Positions 46,843 through 58,149 of a stretch of 64,000 bases of DNA are shown here, piece after piece. The DNA comes from Diphasiastrum complanatum (Eukaryota; Streptophyta; Lycopodiopsida; Lycopodiales; Lycopodiaceae): NCBI GenBank assembly GCA_029204225.1, contig CM055108.1:6077599-6141598 (forward strand), given 5' to 3'. Position 1 is the stretch's first letter, and each line of letters opens with the position of its first letter. The position numbers were made by a program, and so were the translations under genes. Under the pieces are notes generated by a model, which did no database searches, was not told the DNA's origin, and saw only the letters and a program-made list of their open reading frames with translations.

Positions 46843-47060
46843 TAGCACGTTGGCGTGCTAAGCAAAACCGCTTGGAAAGAAAATTTACAATTTTATTTTT
46901 CGGTGGTTTCGCTTGGCACTCCAGTGTGCTATTTTTGGAGGTTCCAATTTTTTTTTTCTTGTTTCAATTAGCACGCTGTCGTGCTATCTTTGAAGGTTGT
47001 AAATTTTTTTAGCTATTCTACTTAGCTTGTCGGTGTGCTATATTTGGAGGCTGCAAAAAA
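46843..47060. repeat. Short tandem repeats with a TAGCACG-CGTGCTA hairpin
   Basis: Perfect 7-bp inverted repeats with 4-base loops occur at 46843-46860 and 46969-46986 (TAGCACGTTGGCGTGCTA and TAGCACGCTGTCGTGCTA). Decayed forms lie near 46914-46932 and 47020-47040. Each is followed by TTTGGAGGTT- or TTTGAAGGTT-like words and a T run, so the unit is roughly 50-65 bp. From 47061 to 47436 nothing is recognised. Confidence 0.7.
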
Positions 47061-47436
47061 TATTCTGAAATAATGGTTTAATTGGTTCTCAAATGTGTCA
47101 AAATACTTTTTGTTTTTTTAATAGTGATGGTTTGAAACTTGAATTATCAAGTAGACTACGCAATTTGGTATTTGCATTATTACATAGACTATTTAATTTG
47201 TTTTAGATGAAAAAGTTGAATGGTTGTGAATTATTCACATGATACAATGGCTCAAGTTATGACGTCCATGCCTTTTGTTATATTTGAAAAGAAAAAGTCA
47301 ATTTTAATACATGATAAAAAAAAGAAAGTAAATTCAATACCATAGAAGGAAGATGTGCTAGAGATTGTCATGACACCTATCTAGTCTTATGCATTCACTC
47401 ATGGATCTTAGCAGTAATACATTCAATACTACAAAG

Positions 47437-47703
47437 TGTGAGAAATTGTCAACTAGTTTGATCTAGTTTGTTTTTTGGTTAATTGGCAATCTAGGCCAAT
47501 ATGCATTTCACTTAGAGATAAATCTTATGAAGTTATTTTTAGCTTAAGTTCATTTGAATTATCACTTTTAAAAAGTGTGAAAAATGTACACTTTTGGAAG
47601 TGTGGGAAATGTAGAATGTCGAGTTTATGGCTTCTATGCATTGTTAGTGCTAGATTTCTACATTGTTAATGACTGGAGCTTAATGATTTGATTTTTCTTC
47701 ACA
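47437..47703 (+). repeat. Shortened LTR related to element A, with primer site
   Basis: Starts TGTGAGAAATTGTCAACTAG, resembling the element A LTR start, and ends TTCTTCACA at 47703. TGGTATCAGAGC (47704-47715, tRNA-iMet primer site) follows, then a leader with GCAAGGATTTGGAGGAG as in element A at 13160. It is only 267 bp against about 650 bp in element A, so the centre is deleted. The element is cut off near 47757 and no interior remains. Confidence 0.8.
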
Positions 47704-47748
47704 TGGTATCAGAGCTTTGGTGTAGCAAGGATTTGGAGGAGACCAATT

Positions 47749-48962
47749 CTAGAGCATGGTAAAATCATCTTGTTGATCTGCCTGAAACGTTGGATCAAAA
47801 ACATTAGTGGTATCGTGGAACTGTTCGAATCCTCTTCCGTGGGATTGGAGTTCAAAGGGCGTTGGGCTTTGAGGCATGACAAAAATTTCATCCACCCCCA
47901 AAAGATCGGAATCATCGAACAAATCCATGAACTTTTGCATATTCGGTGAAATAGCTTGAGTTTGCGAGGGTGAGGCGGCCTGGGCAGCTGTGATTGAAAT
48001 TGTTTCTCCAATAGGCACAGACTGATCCTATGAGGAAGCAAAGGCTAGGGAAGTATCAGTGGATGAGAGAATGAGAAGTGCAGAGTGGGTTGCAGCAGGG
48101 GGTGGTAGCGCATGTGAGGTTGGTTGTCTAGTACGACGACGTGACACGGGAGGCGAGTCAGGAATAACGACTTCGCTGCGTACCCGTCGGCGACTATGGG
48201 AACTTGATGCGTGTTGGGAGGATTCTGCTGGAGCTTCTTCATAAATAGAAAGCACAACGTCAGTACGAAATCCATGAATCTTGTTGTCAAGGTACGAAGC
48301 AACAATGGAAGAGATAAGAGGGCCAACATCAGACAATTGTTTAGAATCGCTCTTAATGACTCTCTTCAATTTGCCAAAAAAATTGAACCAATTATATGGT
48401 TTCAATGGTGCTTGATCTAACTTATAGTTAGGTTCGACTATACGGTGCAAGATTTGTGAGGGAGTTCTTTCCATCATGAGTTTGCCAACCATCAGGAAGT
48501 TGTTTAGGAGTTGAGCTGCAGCATGGATGGTAGGATCTCTGATGGATTCTAGCAAATAGCCATCATTGGTCCAATACAACTCATTGGTCGTATCAATGAA
48601 AGACTTAATAATACTCTTAGCATGCTTATGGTTTGGTGAAGGCTGGGTTCCTGAGGATATCCCTATGGCTGCAAGGGCGGCTTCAGTAACACGCACCTTG
48701 TGAATTATAGTTGTCTAGTAGGTGATATAGAATTTGGACTTTGTCTCTGTCCAGGTGCTAAATGCCATTGTAATAAATTCCATGTTTATTTTACTCGAAA
48801 AGGCGCGCTCGTGGATCCCCATTGCCGTCACAGAAAAGCCTCAACAAGGGTCATCCATTGAGCCACCGTGCTTGTGCTAGGAAGAATCATGATGTTCGTT
48901 GTAGTTGGAACACCATGATGAATGACATAATGAGGAGAATGACTAGTATCGGTAGAAGACAT
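47749..48962 (-). pseudogene. Unrecognised protein-like frame, about 400 codons, few breaks
   Basis: Minus strand, from an ATG at 48962 (MSSTDTSHSPHYVIHHGVP). The frame passes one shift near 48835, then AFSSKINMEFITMAF, a stop near 48717, and a 222-codon block (48696-48028) with WTNDGYLLESIRDPTIHAAA and LKPYNWFNFFGKLKRVIKSD. A basic RRR-containing Ser/Pro-rich part and a stop at 48025-48027 follow. The last 89 codons (48018-47749) are Gln/Pro-rich with an acidic, hydrophobic stretch FMDLFDDSDLLGVDEIF. I recognise no domain. It may be an accessory frame of a retrotransposon or a host gene relic. Only three breaks over 400 codons suggest recent loss of function. Confidence 0.5.
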
Positions 48963-49377
48963 GATGATAGAAGGCAAAAAACTGAGTGTAAATAGCGCAA
49001 GAGGGTATCGAAAGGCCATATGAAAATGTTGGAAAGTTTTGGTCGCTTTAGCAAGAGCTTTGCTAGCACAAGTGAGAAATGAAATCGAATTCAGCCCTTT
49101 TATAGGTGAATTTGGAGGGTCTATTAGACAAAGTGCTAGTTTGGTTCATCAGTTCTGGACTTTGTACTACAAAATAACCTTCGTCCAACTCAGTGTGAGT
49201 AAATCTGAGGTGCATTTATGATATGGAAACTCGACGAAAGTTTCTAAGATAAATTGTTTAAGATCTAACTCAAAAATAATGTTATAAGTAATTTTTCATC
49301 AAAAATCAACTTCTGAAACTACTTTTCTTCAACTGTTTATGATCTTGATGACTTTTTTGACTTTTGTTCATCATTCT

Positions 49378-49379
<2 letters not shown>

Positions 49380-49421
<42 letters not shown>
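49380..49421. repeat. Homopolymer T, 42 bases
   Basis: An uninterrupted run of T, equal to poly(A) on the minus strand. It lies 45-90 bases beyond the end of the minus-strand Gypsy integrase frame. It could be an inserted poly(A) tail or simple slippage. The flanks 48963-49379 hold no further gene. Confidence 0.95.
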
Positions 49422-49466
49422 CTGTCTTTTCCAAAAAGAATCAACAAGTAATGTAAAACAAAAAAA

Positions 49467-50580
49467 CTATAAAACAACTAAAGAAAAAATGACAAGGTGT
49501 TGGATCATGCTGGTTGAACTAGTTGAACTGGTTGTCAAAACTTGCGTAGTCAACTGCCATTCACTGACTGGAGTCTCAAATCGTTTTCCATCCAAGTGTT
49601 CTAAAATAACTGCTTCATAGTTCAATATTTCTTTCACCTTGTACGGTCTTTCACCTGTAAACTTCAATTTGCCTTTGATCAGTTTTGTCTTATACATCAA
49701 TGCTAGATCTCCTTCCTTCAAATCTTTTTTGTGTGAGCGGCAATCGTATCATGCCTTGCGTCGAGTTTTTTCTACTGCTAATGCATGTATTGCCATCAAT
49801 CTGGTTTCACATAGTTTATGTAAAGCCTCATGATACATTTGTAAGGATTTTGAATCATCCAATCGTTCGGTTGTTGCTATACGTAAGGATGGTACTAAAA
49901 ATTCAATCGACATCACTGCATCTTGACCATAAACCAGTTGAAACGGTGTCTGATTAGTAGTAACTTTGTAAGCGGTTATGAATGCCCATAATGCTGCATA
50001 AAGTTTATGTTCTCAATCAGAACGACTTGCTTCAACCGTTTTTGACATAATGTTGCAGAGGATCTTATTGGAAGATTCAGCTTGTCCATTACCCCTTGGA
50101 ATATATGGAGTACTAAACCGGTGTATAACAAAAAAGTCTTCCAACAAACACTTTATCGTTTCATTGACAAAGTGTGTTCCGCGATTACTTACGATCTCGA
50201 TAGGATATCCAAATTTAACAATGATGTGCTCATACAAGAACTTAGTCGTAGACTTAACATCTGCAACTCTTACTGCTTTTGCCTCAACCCACGTGGTCAT
50301 ATAATCCGTTGCTACGATGATATATCTGGCTTGTGATCCTCTTGCCGCAAGATGAATAGGACCAACAAAGTCAAGGTCCCATTTCTCAAATGGTGCTTTT
50401 GCTAAAACCGGATGCAAAGGTTCATGATTCTGCTTCGTAAGATGTCATGCTTGTTGACATACATCACATGACTGAATATAGTTTATCATGACCACCAACA
50501 CCCTGATTGTAAAAGTTTGTGAACAATGATATCTGTTGAAAAATGTCCACCTCCCATCCATCATGTGAAAAATGATTAGT
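49467..50580 (-). pseudogene. Gypsy element 2 integrase
   Basis: The integrase core (50417-50013) has KWDLDFVGPIH (first Asp), TDYMTTWVEAKAV, IVSNRGTHFVNETIK, where the second catalytic Asp is Asn, and GNGQAESSNKIL with the Glu. The C-terminal part (49721-49467 and frames between) has EGDLALMYKTK, KGKLKFTGERPYKV and HLDGKRFETPVSEWQL. The zinc-binding N-terminal part near 50580-50445 is frameshifted (HFVQSF, later CDVCQQA). It would insert cDNA into the genome, but the Asp-to-Asn change and stops make it dead. Confidence 0.9.
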
Positions 50581-50584
50581 TCAG

Positions 50585-51832
50585 GATAAGAATTTGTCTG
50601 AATCTCAAAGCTTTGAACAAAGTGATGAGAAAGGATCACTTTTCGTTATCCTTTACTAAAAGCGTATTGAATCACCTTGCTGGAGCAAAAGCCTACAGTT
50701 TTTTCGATGGATTCATCATAAAACAACTTTTGCAACAGAATGGAGAACTTATGCTTATAAAGTTATGTCGTTTGGACTTTGTAATGCACCTAGTTCATTT
50801 CAAAAAGTCATGCAGCTCGTCTTTAAAGACTACTTGCAGATTTTTTTTGAAATTTACTTGGATGACCTCGGAGTTCATAGTGCCGATACAAACCACCTAG
50901 ATCATTTGGAAAAAGTATTTGAACACCAAGTACCAAATCTCCTTAAATCCCAATTTGGGTTACTCGTGGAGTTGTCCTTGGACATGTGATATCAAGACAT
51001 GACATTGCTACGGATTATTCCAAAATCAAAGTCATTGTCGAGTTACCGTCGCCAGGAACAATTCGAAGAGTCTACGTTTTTACGGGTCATGCAAATTGTT
51101 ATTGAATATTCATTTTATTCTTTGCGAATTTAGCAAGACCTATGTACAAATTGACTATTGTACCTATTTGGACGACTGAAGCGTTGGAAGCATTTGAAAA
51201 ATTGAAGAAAGCTTTAGCTTTTGCACCAATTTCACGAGCTCCAAATTGGACAATCGAGTTTCATGTTCATACTGATGCATCAAAATATGCTATTGGATCA
51301 GTTTTGATGCAGCCAAGTGAAAGAAAGATTATCCCATCAAATTTGCAAATCAACGAGAAAAACTATTCGACAACAGAACGAGAAGCGTTGGCCATGGTTT
51401 TTTCCGTTAAGAAATTTCGACATTATCTAATGGCAACACATTTTGTATTTTATACTGATCATCAGCCGTTACTTTATTTCGTGAACAATATGTGCAACAC
51501 GGGACGTATTGCAAGATGGCTACTTCTATTGACCAAATTCGAGTTGTGGTTTGAAAAGGTAAACAACATTATCTTGTTTACCATGTTTTAAAAATGGAAT
51601 CAGCATCAATTAATAGTGAAGTGGATGATGAATTACCAGATGTTGCGTTGTTTTATGTTGAAGCAGTACCTGAGTGAGCAGCATATATAGTTGAATATCT
51701 GATGTTAGGCCAACCTAAGTTCAAAAGAAACAATTGATTTTTAAAGCACAACCTTATCAATTGATTGCGGACCAATTGTATCGACGAGGAATGGATGATA
51801 TTTTGAGGAGATGTGTGTTGCCTCTTCCCACT
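50585..51832 (+). pseudogene. Gypsy element 2 RT and RNase H, inverted segment
   Basis: On the plus strand, opposite to the rest of this element: RT from NLKALNKVMRKDHF (near 50605) through AKAYSFFDGF, SFGLCNAPSSFQKVMQ and catalytic IYLDDLGV (near 50850). Then comes an RT tail, then RNase H (51142-51591) with FHVHTDASKYAIGSVL, REALAMVFSVKKFRHYL and FYTDHQPLLYFV. The end (near 51775-51825) is the start of the integrase zinc domain (LYRRGMDDILRRCV in mixed frames). Flipping this segment would join it in order with the minus-strand RT start at 51833 and integrase at 50580. Confidence 0.9.
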
Positions 51833-53254
51833 CTTCTTAGGAATGACAATAATTGGCGAAATCCATTCAGTATGCTCGATCTCGTAGATGAAATCGGCTT
51901 CAAGTAATCTCTGTAGCTCTTTCTTAATAAGATCAGTAACGTTTGGACTACAACAATAGAATCTTGTGACTTTTGGAACTGCATCAGGCATCAAGAGAAT
52001 TGTATGCTCAATCACAGATGTTGGAATCCCTTTTAGATCCTTGGATGTCCAAGCAAAACAATCTTGATACTTAACCAACAACTTCCTTAGTGCTTGAAAC
52101 TGCTCTGGGATAAGTTGCATTCCAACTTGCACAATCTTTTTTGGTTCTTCTGGTTCAGCAAGATTCATTGGCTGTGTCCGAGCTGTACATCTTTCGTTTC
52201 TAGTTCTTGCTCTTCTGGTTCACGATGAGCTTTCGGTAACATAAGGACAACATTATCCAAAGTATAGCGTTTGAAATGCTTTGGCAATTTATGATGTACT
52301 TTATTTGATTGTTCTTCCTCAAAAGGATTGATCTTGACTCTTCGTTTGACTTTCTTGCCAGGAATCGATCGCGAAGGTGATGACTTTCTAGAAGATGTGG
52401 TATTCTTGGAAGGTGATGACTTCCTTGATGGCGATGTCTTGCAAGAACTCTGACTTGAAAAATCATCCTTGATCTTTCCTTTACCTTTATCCAATAAAGG
52501 TGGTATAACTTTAGAAATTGGTTCTCTCGATGGTTTTTCCCATTTCAGGATCGTATTGTAATGTTGCTTCACTTGCTTCTTTGTCATTAGTCCTGCAACT
52601 TTTTCTTCCTTTAATACAACTGCTTTAGGTAGTTTTATTGTTGGTTCTTCAAGAATATCTCAGATTTCAAACCTTGTAGGATCCATATGATTTAAGATCT
52701 TCTCATCTGTAAGAAATACATTTTCATCGTAAGACAAGACGTGACTAACAAGGATGACCTCATCTTCAATCGGATCTGGTATTGGATCTGTTGATATCCA
52801 AACTACGTTCATCATGTTCACTGGAAAAGTGATTGGCATATTCAAAGTTTGATCTGGTAAAGGAATCTTGCTCAATTCGAATTGATTATCTCGTTGACAC
52901 ATATAGCCTGTTGTACAATCCATTGTTGCAAGAGCTTGGTTTCAATTGATAATATCAGTTTGAGAGTCATAATGAACTCCCAAATTCTTTACATGTCGAT
53001 CACAGGTATGATCCGTTGTTGATGAAAATCATCATCCCATTTTTGGACCACTGGCTTGATAGTGCAAGTGATTGGATCAACTTTGATTGCACGTTCACGA
53101 TTCTCAAATATGACTTTTCTAGTGCTCCAATTATGAATTACTTGAGCAACTCATAACCATGGACAGCCCAATAAGACACGATAAACATTCGGTGCATCAG
53201 GTAGTCCATTACTACAAAGGTAATTACAAACTGAACTTCGGCGATTTTGATAGA
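51833..53254 (-). pseudogene. Gypsy element 2 RT start, linker and protease end
   Basis: From left to right on the plus axis: RT N-terminus (52168-51833; LEADFIYEIEHTEWISPIIV and PKKSGK at the inversion edge), linker (52587-52165 and 52923-52660) with SSRKSSP repeats and ISTDPIPDPIEDEVILVSHV, and the last part of the protease region near 53050-53254. It is closely colinear with Gypsy element 1 at 19490-20830, so the two are the same family. Stops and frameshifts occur throughout. Confidence 0.88.
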
Positions 53255-56060
53255 TAAAATCATACATCTGTTTCATACATGTCTAAACGATTCCTAGCAC
53301 TTGATCTCGACTATCCATCCGACAAAGTCGACCTCCCTGTTTGTCATAGCTGCATCCTTGAAAAGCAGACTAGGGTTTCCTTTAAATCGAGTCATAAGCA
53401 TGCAACAAAAGATTTGCTAGATATTGTTCATTCAGATATATGTGGTCCAATGCAAACTCCGTCGTTGCTAGATGCAAAGTATTTTATTACCTTTATTGAC
53501 GAATTTTCAATAAGAACAACTGTTTATTTCATTAAGCAAAAATCGAAGGCTTTCAACAAGTTTCGACAATTCAAGAGCATATAAAAAATTAAACCGGTAA
53601 AAGAATTAAAGCACTAAGGTATGAAACGAGAGAGAATACATCTTTATTGAAATCAAGGAGTACTGCCTTAACAACGTCATTGAGCAACAATACATTACCT
53701 CCTATTCGCCTCAGTCAAATGGTCTTGCTAAGAGAAAGAACAAAACCTTAATCGAATCGGCAAAGTGCATGTTATCACATGCGACACTTCTGAAGTCCTT
53801 CTGGGTTGAAACAATTTTAACTATAGCTTATGTTCAAAACGTATGTCCTACTAAAGGTCTCTCAGACAAAATACCATACAAAGTTTGGACAAGTCCAAAC
53901 CTTCTTTATCAAACTTACGAGTTTTTGGATGTATTGCTAATGCGAAAATTCTGCATGACCTCAGGAAAAAGGTAAACTTCCAAAGTATCAAGTCTATTTT
54001 CATCAGCTACACTACTTCAGATCAAGCTTATAAGTTGTATGATCCTGTCGAGTCCAAGATATTCACTAGCCAGGATGTCATCTTCATCGAAGATCAGTTT
54101 ATTAACCTCAAAGGTAAAGGCAAAGCTCATATAATCAAACTTCCAGACTCTTATGGAACATCGAAGTTTCAAGTTCTAATTTTCCTTTTGAAGGTCCAAG
54201 CTTGTCTACTCCCAACGAACAACTTATCAACGGTGAAGCTGACGATGATGATGTTGTGGTTCAACAACTACAGCATAATGAAGATCAACTTTGATTATCA
54301 CCTAGAAGATTGCCAAGAGTCAGCAGACCACCTAAGAGGTACATCGACGAGTCTGTAACTTACCTTGTTCAAGAGCTGACGACTGTCGAAGAGGCACTCA
54401 GTCAACCTGATAATAATCTCTGGAAAGAAGCTATGGATAAAGAGTATTCATCTCTTATTAAGAACTAGACTTGGACAATCGTCGAATTACCTGCCAGCAG
54501 AAATGTAGTTGATTGCAAATGGTTATTCAAAATCAAGTACAAGGTAGATGGACGTATTGATCGAAGAAAGACTCGACTTGTAGCCAGAGGATTCTCTCAA
54601 GTATAGAACATCGACTACACTGAGACCTTCAGTCCAGTAGTTAAACATTCTTCTATTAGGCTTCTATTGTCATTTGCTACTGCTGTAGATTTGGAAATAT
54701 ATCAAATGGATGTATAGGCATCATATCTTAATGGATTTATCTAAGAGGACATTTACATGGTGCAACCTAAAGGTTAGAATATCAAAGGTAAACACAATCA
54801 TGTGTGTAAACTCCATAAAGCACTTTATGGCTCGAGTTTCAGAGGATCAATACTTTCCTTATTGATCACGGCTACACACCAAGTTCTTCGAATTCAAATG
54901 TCTACTTCAAGTCAGTGCATCATTTCTTTATCATTATCACTTTGTATGTGGACGACACATTGTTTTTGAACAATAATATCGATTTGATAAAGGAATTTAA
55001 GACAATGCTATCTTCCAAATTCGACATGACCGATCTGGGCAAAGCTCATTACTGTCTAGGTATTCAAATCCAAAGAGATAGAAGTTGATCTATATTTCTC
55101 AGGAAAGATACATTCACAATGTCTTAATCAGATATAGTTTGATAAATTGCAAATTAGCTCTCTCACCAATGGATCCAGGACTCAAGATGTCGAAGGACCA
55201 ATGTCCCCAAATAATCAAAGAGAAGGAGCAGATGCGTGAGTACCCTTATCATTCGATAATAGGATCTCTTATGTACGCAATGATCTATACCAGACCAAAC
55301 ATAGCTTTTGCAATCAGTTCTTGAGTCAGTATATAACCAATCATGGTATAACACATTGGAAGGCTCTTATAAGAGTCATGAGATATCTTCACTATGGACT
55401 TTTGCATTTGCTATGGAGTCGTCGACAACGACAAACTCAATATTCTCAGTGCTTTTTCAGATGCAAGTTGGGCAGGAGATGTAGACACTCGTAATCCACT
55501 TCAGGATTTACATTCTTCCTCAACAATGGTCCAATTTCATGGAACAGTCGCGAGCAAACTTTGATAGCTCTATCTTCCACCGAATCAGAGTATATCGCAG
55601 TCTCTCAAGCTACAAATAAAACAATATGGTTAAGAAACTTACTTTCAAATATCAAAATGAATCAATATGCTCCGACAATCCTGTTTTGTGATAATCAAAG
55701 TGTCATTGCTTTATCAACTAACCCCATATTTCATTCTAGGAGTAAGCACATTGAAATTAAGTATCATTATGTCAAAAGCAAAGCTCTCGACAAAGAGGTT
55801 GACTTGCAATACTGTCGAACGCAAGATATGACAGTAGATATTTTTACTAAAGCATTAAGCTTGGATGCATAGAAGAAATTTTGTGCAGAACTAAGTTTGA
55901 ACGTCAAAGTATTCATGGATTTAGATTAAGGGGGAGTGTTGGATTATTCTACTAATTATCGACTAATCGATCTTTTAATCTTCATCCAAGCTCTACAGTT
56001 TTATGCATGTTTCTACACAATCTGCAGAAGTACACGAAAATCGCTCACAGGTGGATTCCA
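53255..56060 (+). pseudogene. Copia B copy 2, part 1: integrase to 3' LTR
   Basis: Starts mid-protein at NHTSVSYMSKRFL (pre-integrase domain), then the HSDICGPM motif with the first integrase Asp near 53430, the integrase core to 53580, and SNGLAKRKNKTLIESAK near 53715-53765, where the catalytic Glu is Lys. The linker follows (FISYTTSDQAYKLYDP). RT (54440-55330) has RKTRLVARGFSQ, YQMDV and LYVDDTLF, and RNase H (55440-55870) has FSDASWAGD, LSSTESEY, KHIEIKYHYV and DIFTKALSL. A purine tract AAGGGGGAG (55928-55936) precedes the LTR start TGTTGGATTATTCTAC at 55937, which is recognisable to about 56060. Stops and shifts are frequent. Gag and protease are 2 kb away on the other strand. Confidence 0.9.
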
Positions 56061-56554
56061 CAAGTGCATGGCAGAAAGTGTGAGTATACTTGTCCTTACA
56101 GTTAGAATAAAAGTAGAACTATAGTGCTACTGTGATGTGGGTCCACAATCGGTAGATTAGGACCCGTTGGCCTCGCCACAAGGCAAGTTGACATGACATG
56201 CGTCCTATCAACGACAACCTGGGCCATGCATGGGTTGCCATAAAGAAAACTATATGTAAATGTACTTATTTTTTGAAAATATAGTTGCTATTTGAGATTA
56301 TGGTGGAGAGTGTTTTAAGTGTATGCTACTGTGTTGCATGAACTGTGATTCTATTTCAAACAAATTTTAACTTTGTATCAAAGTTGTACATGAGTGTGCA
56401 CAGTACAATGTAGTCGTTGAAGAGAGCTTAAAAAAAAATGGTTTTCTAAAAAGTTCAGGTTTATGGCGATCAGAAAGGAAATAGTGAAGCACCGGTGCAC
56501 AATTTTGGGCATACGGAAGATTGACAAGCTTAGTACAAGGATCTTCAGCCTATG
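56061..56554. other. No recognisable gene
   Basis: About 490 bp between the truncated family B LTR and the Gypsy Gag piece. It does not match the corresponding spacer 22927-23170 of the first Gypsy/Copia B pair as far as I can see. Confidence 0.5.
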
Positions 56555-58094
56555 CATAGCATCTCCCTATGGCCTTAATTAGAGCAGCACAAGATTGGCT
56601 TTACAACCAAGATGAAACAGAACGTGCAGATTGGAAAGTTTTTAAACAAGCCCTCATCACAAGATTAAATTTATGAAAGATCTTTTCTTACTTTTAAGTA
56701 AAATTAGAATGGGAAAGAGAGAAGGAGACGATATTATATTGAACGGGTTAAATACCTCATATTTGAGTGTGATCGCGATTTAATTAATGATGGAGCTATG
56801 ATTATGTGATTTTTAGCAGGTCTACCTAAGAGGATTAGACGCAAGCTGAAATGCCATATTGAGTATATGTCTTTACAAAATGCTATGGACGGTGCGATAC
56901 GAGAGGAGGATGAAGATTCTGATGACGAACCAAATATTGGAATGTTGTCATATACAGCGGGGCAAATCACTACTACATCCAGCACTATTGCATCCACGAA
57001 TATTAATGCTACTGCAGAATTGATGATTAACAAGTTCGAAAAACTTGGTCAAAAGCAACAGATGCAGCTGGATAAGATGCAGTCTCAGTTCAACGAGAAG
57101 ATGAAAGCTTTGGAAGAGGTGCATGCTAAGAGTAGCAACGCAACGAAAAGATTCGCTAAAACCTTTGCTAGTCGGAAAAATGTCTGGTGTTCAATTTGTG
57201 CGAGAAATCACACCATGAATGAATGTCCAACATTGAAACAACGAATGATGAATACTATTTGTCATCTGTGCAATTCTACGAGACACGAAACAACCTTTTG
57301 CACGTTTAATCCTCAGATTATCCAGCAAAGGTATGCTAAGCTTCAATATCGAGAACCTACTACCTATATGGGCCCTAATCCTAAGAACAGACTTAGAACT
57401 TTGCCCTTGGATTTCTTGAATGACTTGCTTTGCCAGCTCCACAAGGTCATCTTGCTAATCCAATGGAGCCAGAGCCTTATAATGTTAATGTACAATGGAA
57501 TCATAGAAATGATCAAGAAATTAGTCCTTCAGAGCAGTATGATATCTACGTTGTTGCGCAACAACAAGCAGCAAGACAATGGACCAGAGCACCACTTGGA
57601 TGCTTTGCATGCGGAGTGAACCACAAAGTTGAACAAAGAAAAGTTTGTTTCATTCTATCATGAATGCGATTATGGACATTGTTACAAGGATTGCCCAGCA
57701 AGACCAAAACCACCATCGGTTACTGCTCGAGTGAATATGATTATGATCAAGCAAAGACCAACAACTCATCCTATTGAACCAAGTGTACCTTTGATGGTTG
57801 TTACCAGAGGTCAGAGCAAAAAGAAGTTCTAGTTAATCCAATACATGCTGAATCTGTACCAACTATAGATATACCTACTGCATCAAGGGTGTATCCGAAT
57901 CTCAACTCAAAAAAGAAGAGATACCAGAATGAGGTAGTCGATTAAACAATTGCAAGAAGAAGAGGAATTAGAAGCAGCTAAAGCAATAACCAAAGCCCAT
58001 TCTTCACTTGTGCCACCTTCGAATTTACATAATCCACGAACAGATGTTAGTACTCAGTTGCACCATCATGAAGAACCCTTCAAGATGAGAAATT
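56555..58094 (+). pseudogene. Gypsy element 2 Gag, inverted
   Basis: Plus strand. The capsid part from AAQDWLYNQDETERADWKVF (near 56590) has stops. An open 250-codon frame from 56867 follows (AIREEDEDSDDEPN, zinc knuckles CSICARNHTMNEC and CHLCNSTRHETTFC). Then, by frameshift, come MEPEPYN, RAPLGCFACGVNHKVEQ (knuckle damaged), CDYGHCYKDCPARPKPP and LQEEEELEAAKAI. It is colinear with the Gag at 22926-21427 and ends at HHHEEPFKM near 58086. The rest of this Gypsy element (51833-53254) is on the minus strand, so this part has been flipped. Confidence 0.9.
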
Positions 58095-58146
58095 TTCCCA
58101 ACGTAATATCCATCTTGCTAGACAGTATATTCACGATCATTTCCAT
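58095..58146 (-). pseudogene. Gypsy protease leader piece, about 50 bp
   Basis: On the minus strand MIVNILSSKMDITLGKFL matches MNILSSKINISLGEFLKL of Gypsy element 1 (near 21215). It lies back to back with the plus-strand Gag that should precede it, marking an inversion joint at about 58094. Confidence 0.75.
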
Positions 58147-58149
58147 TTG

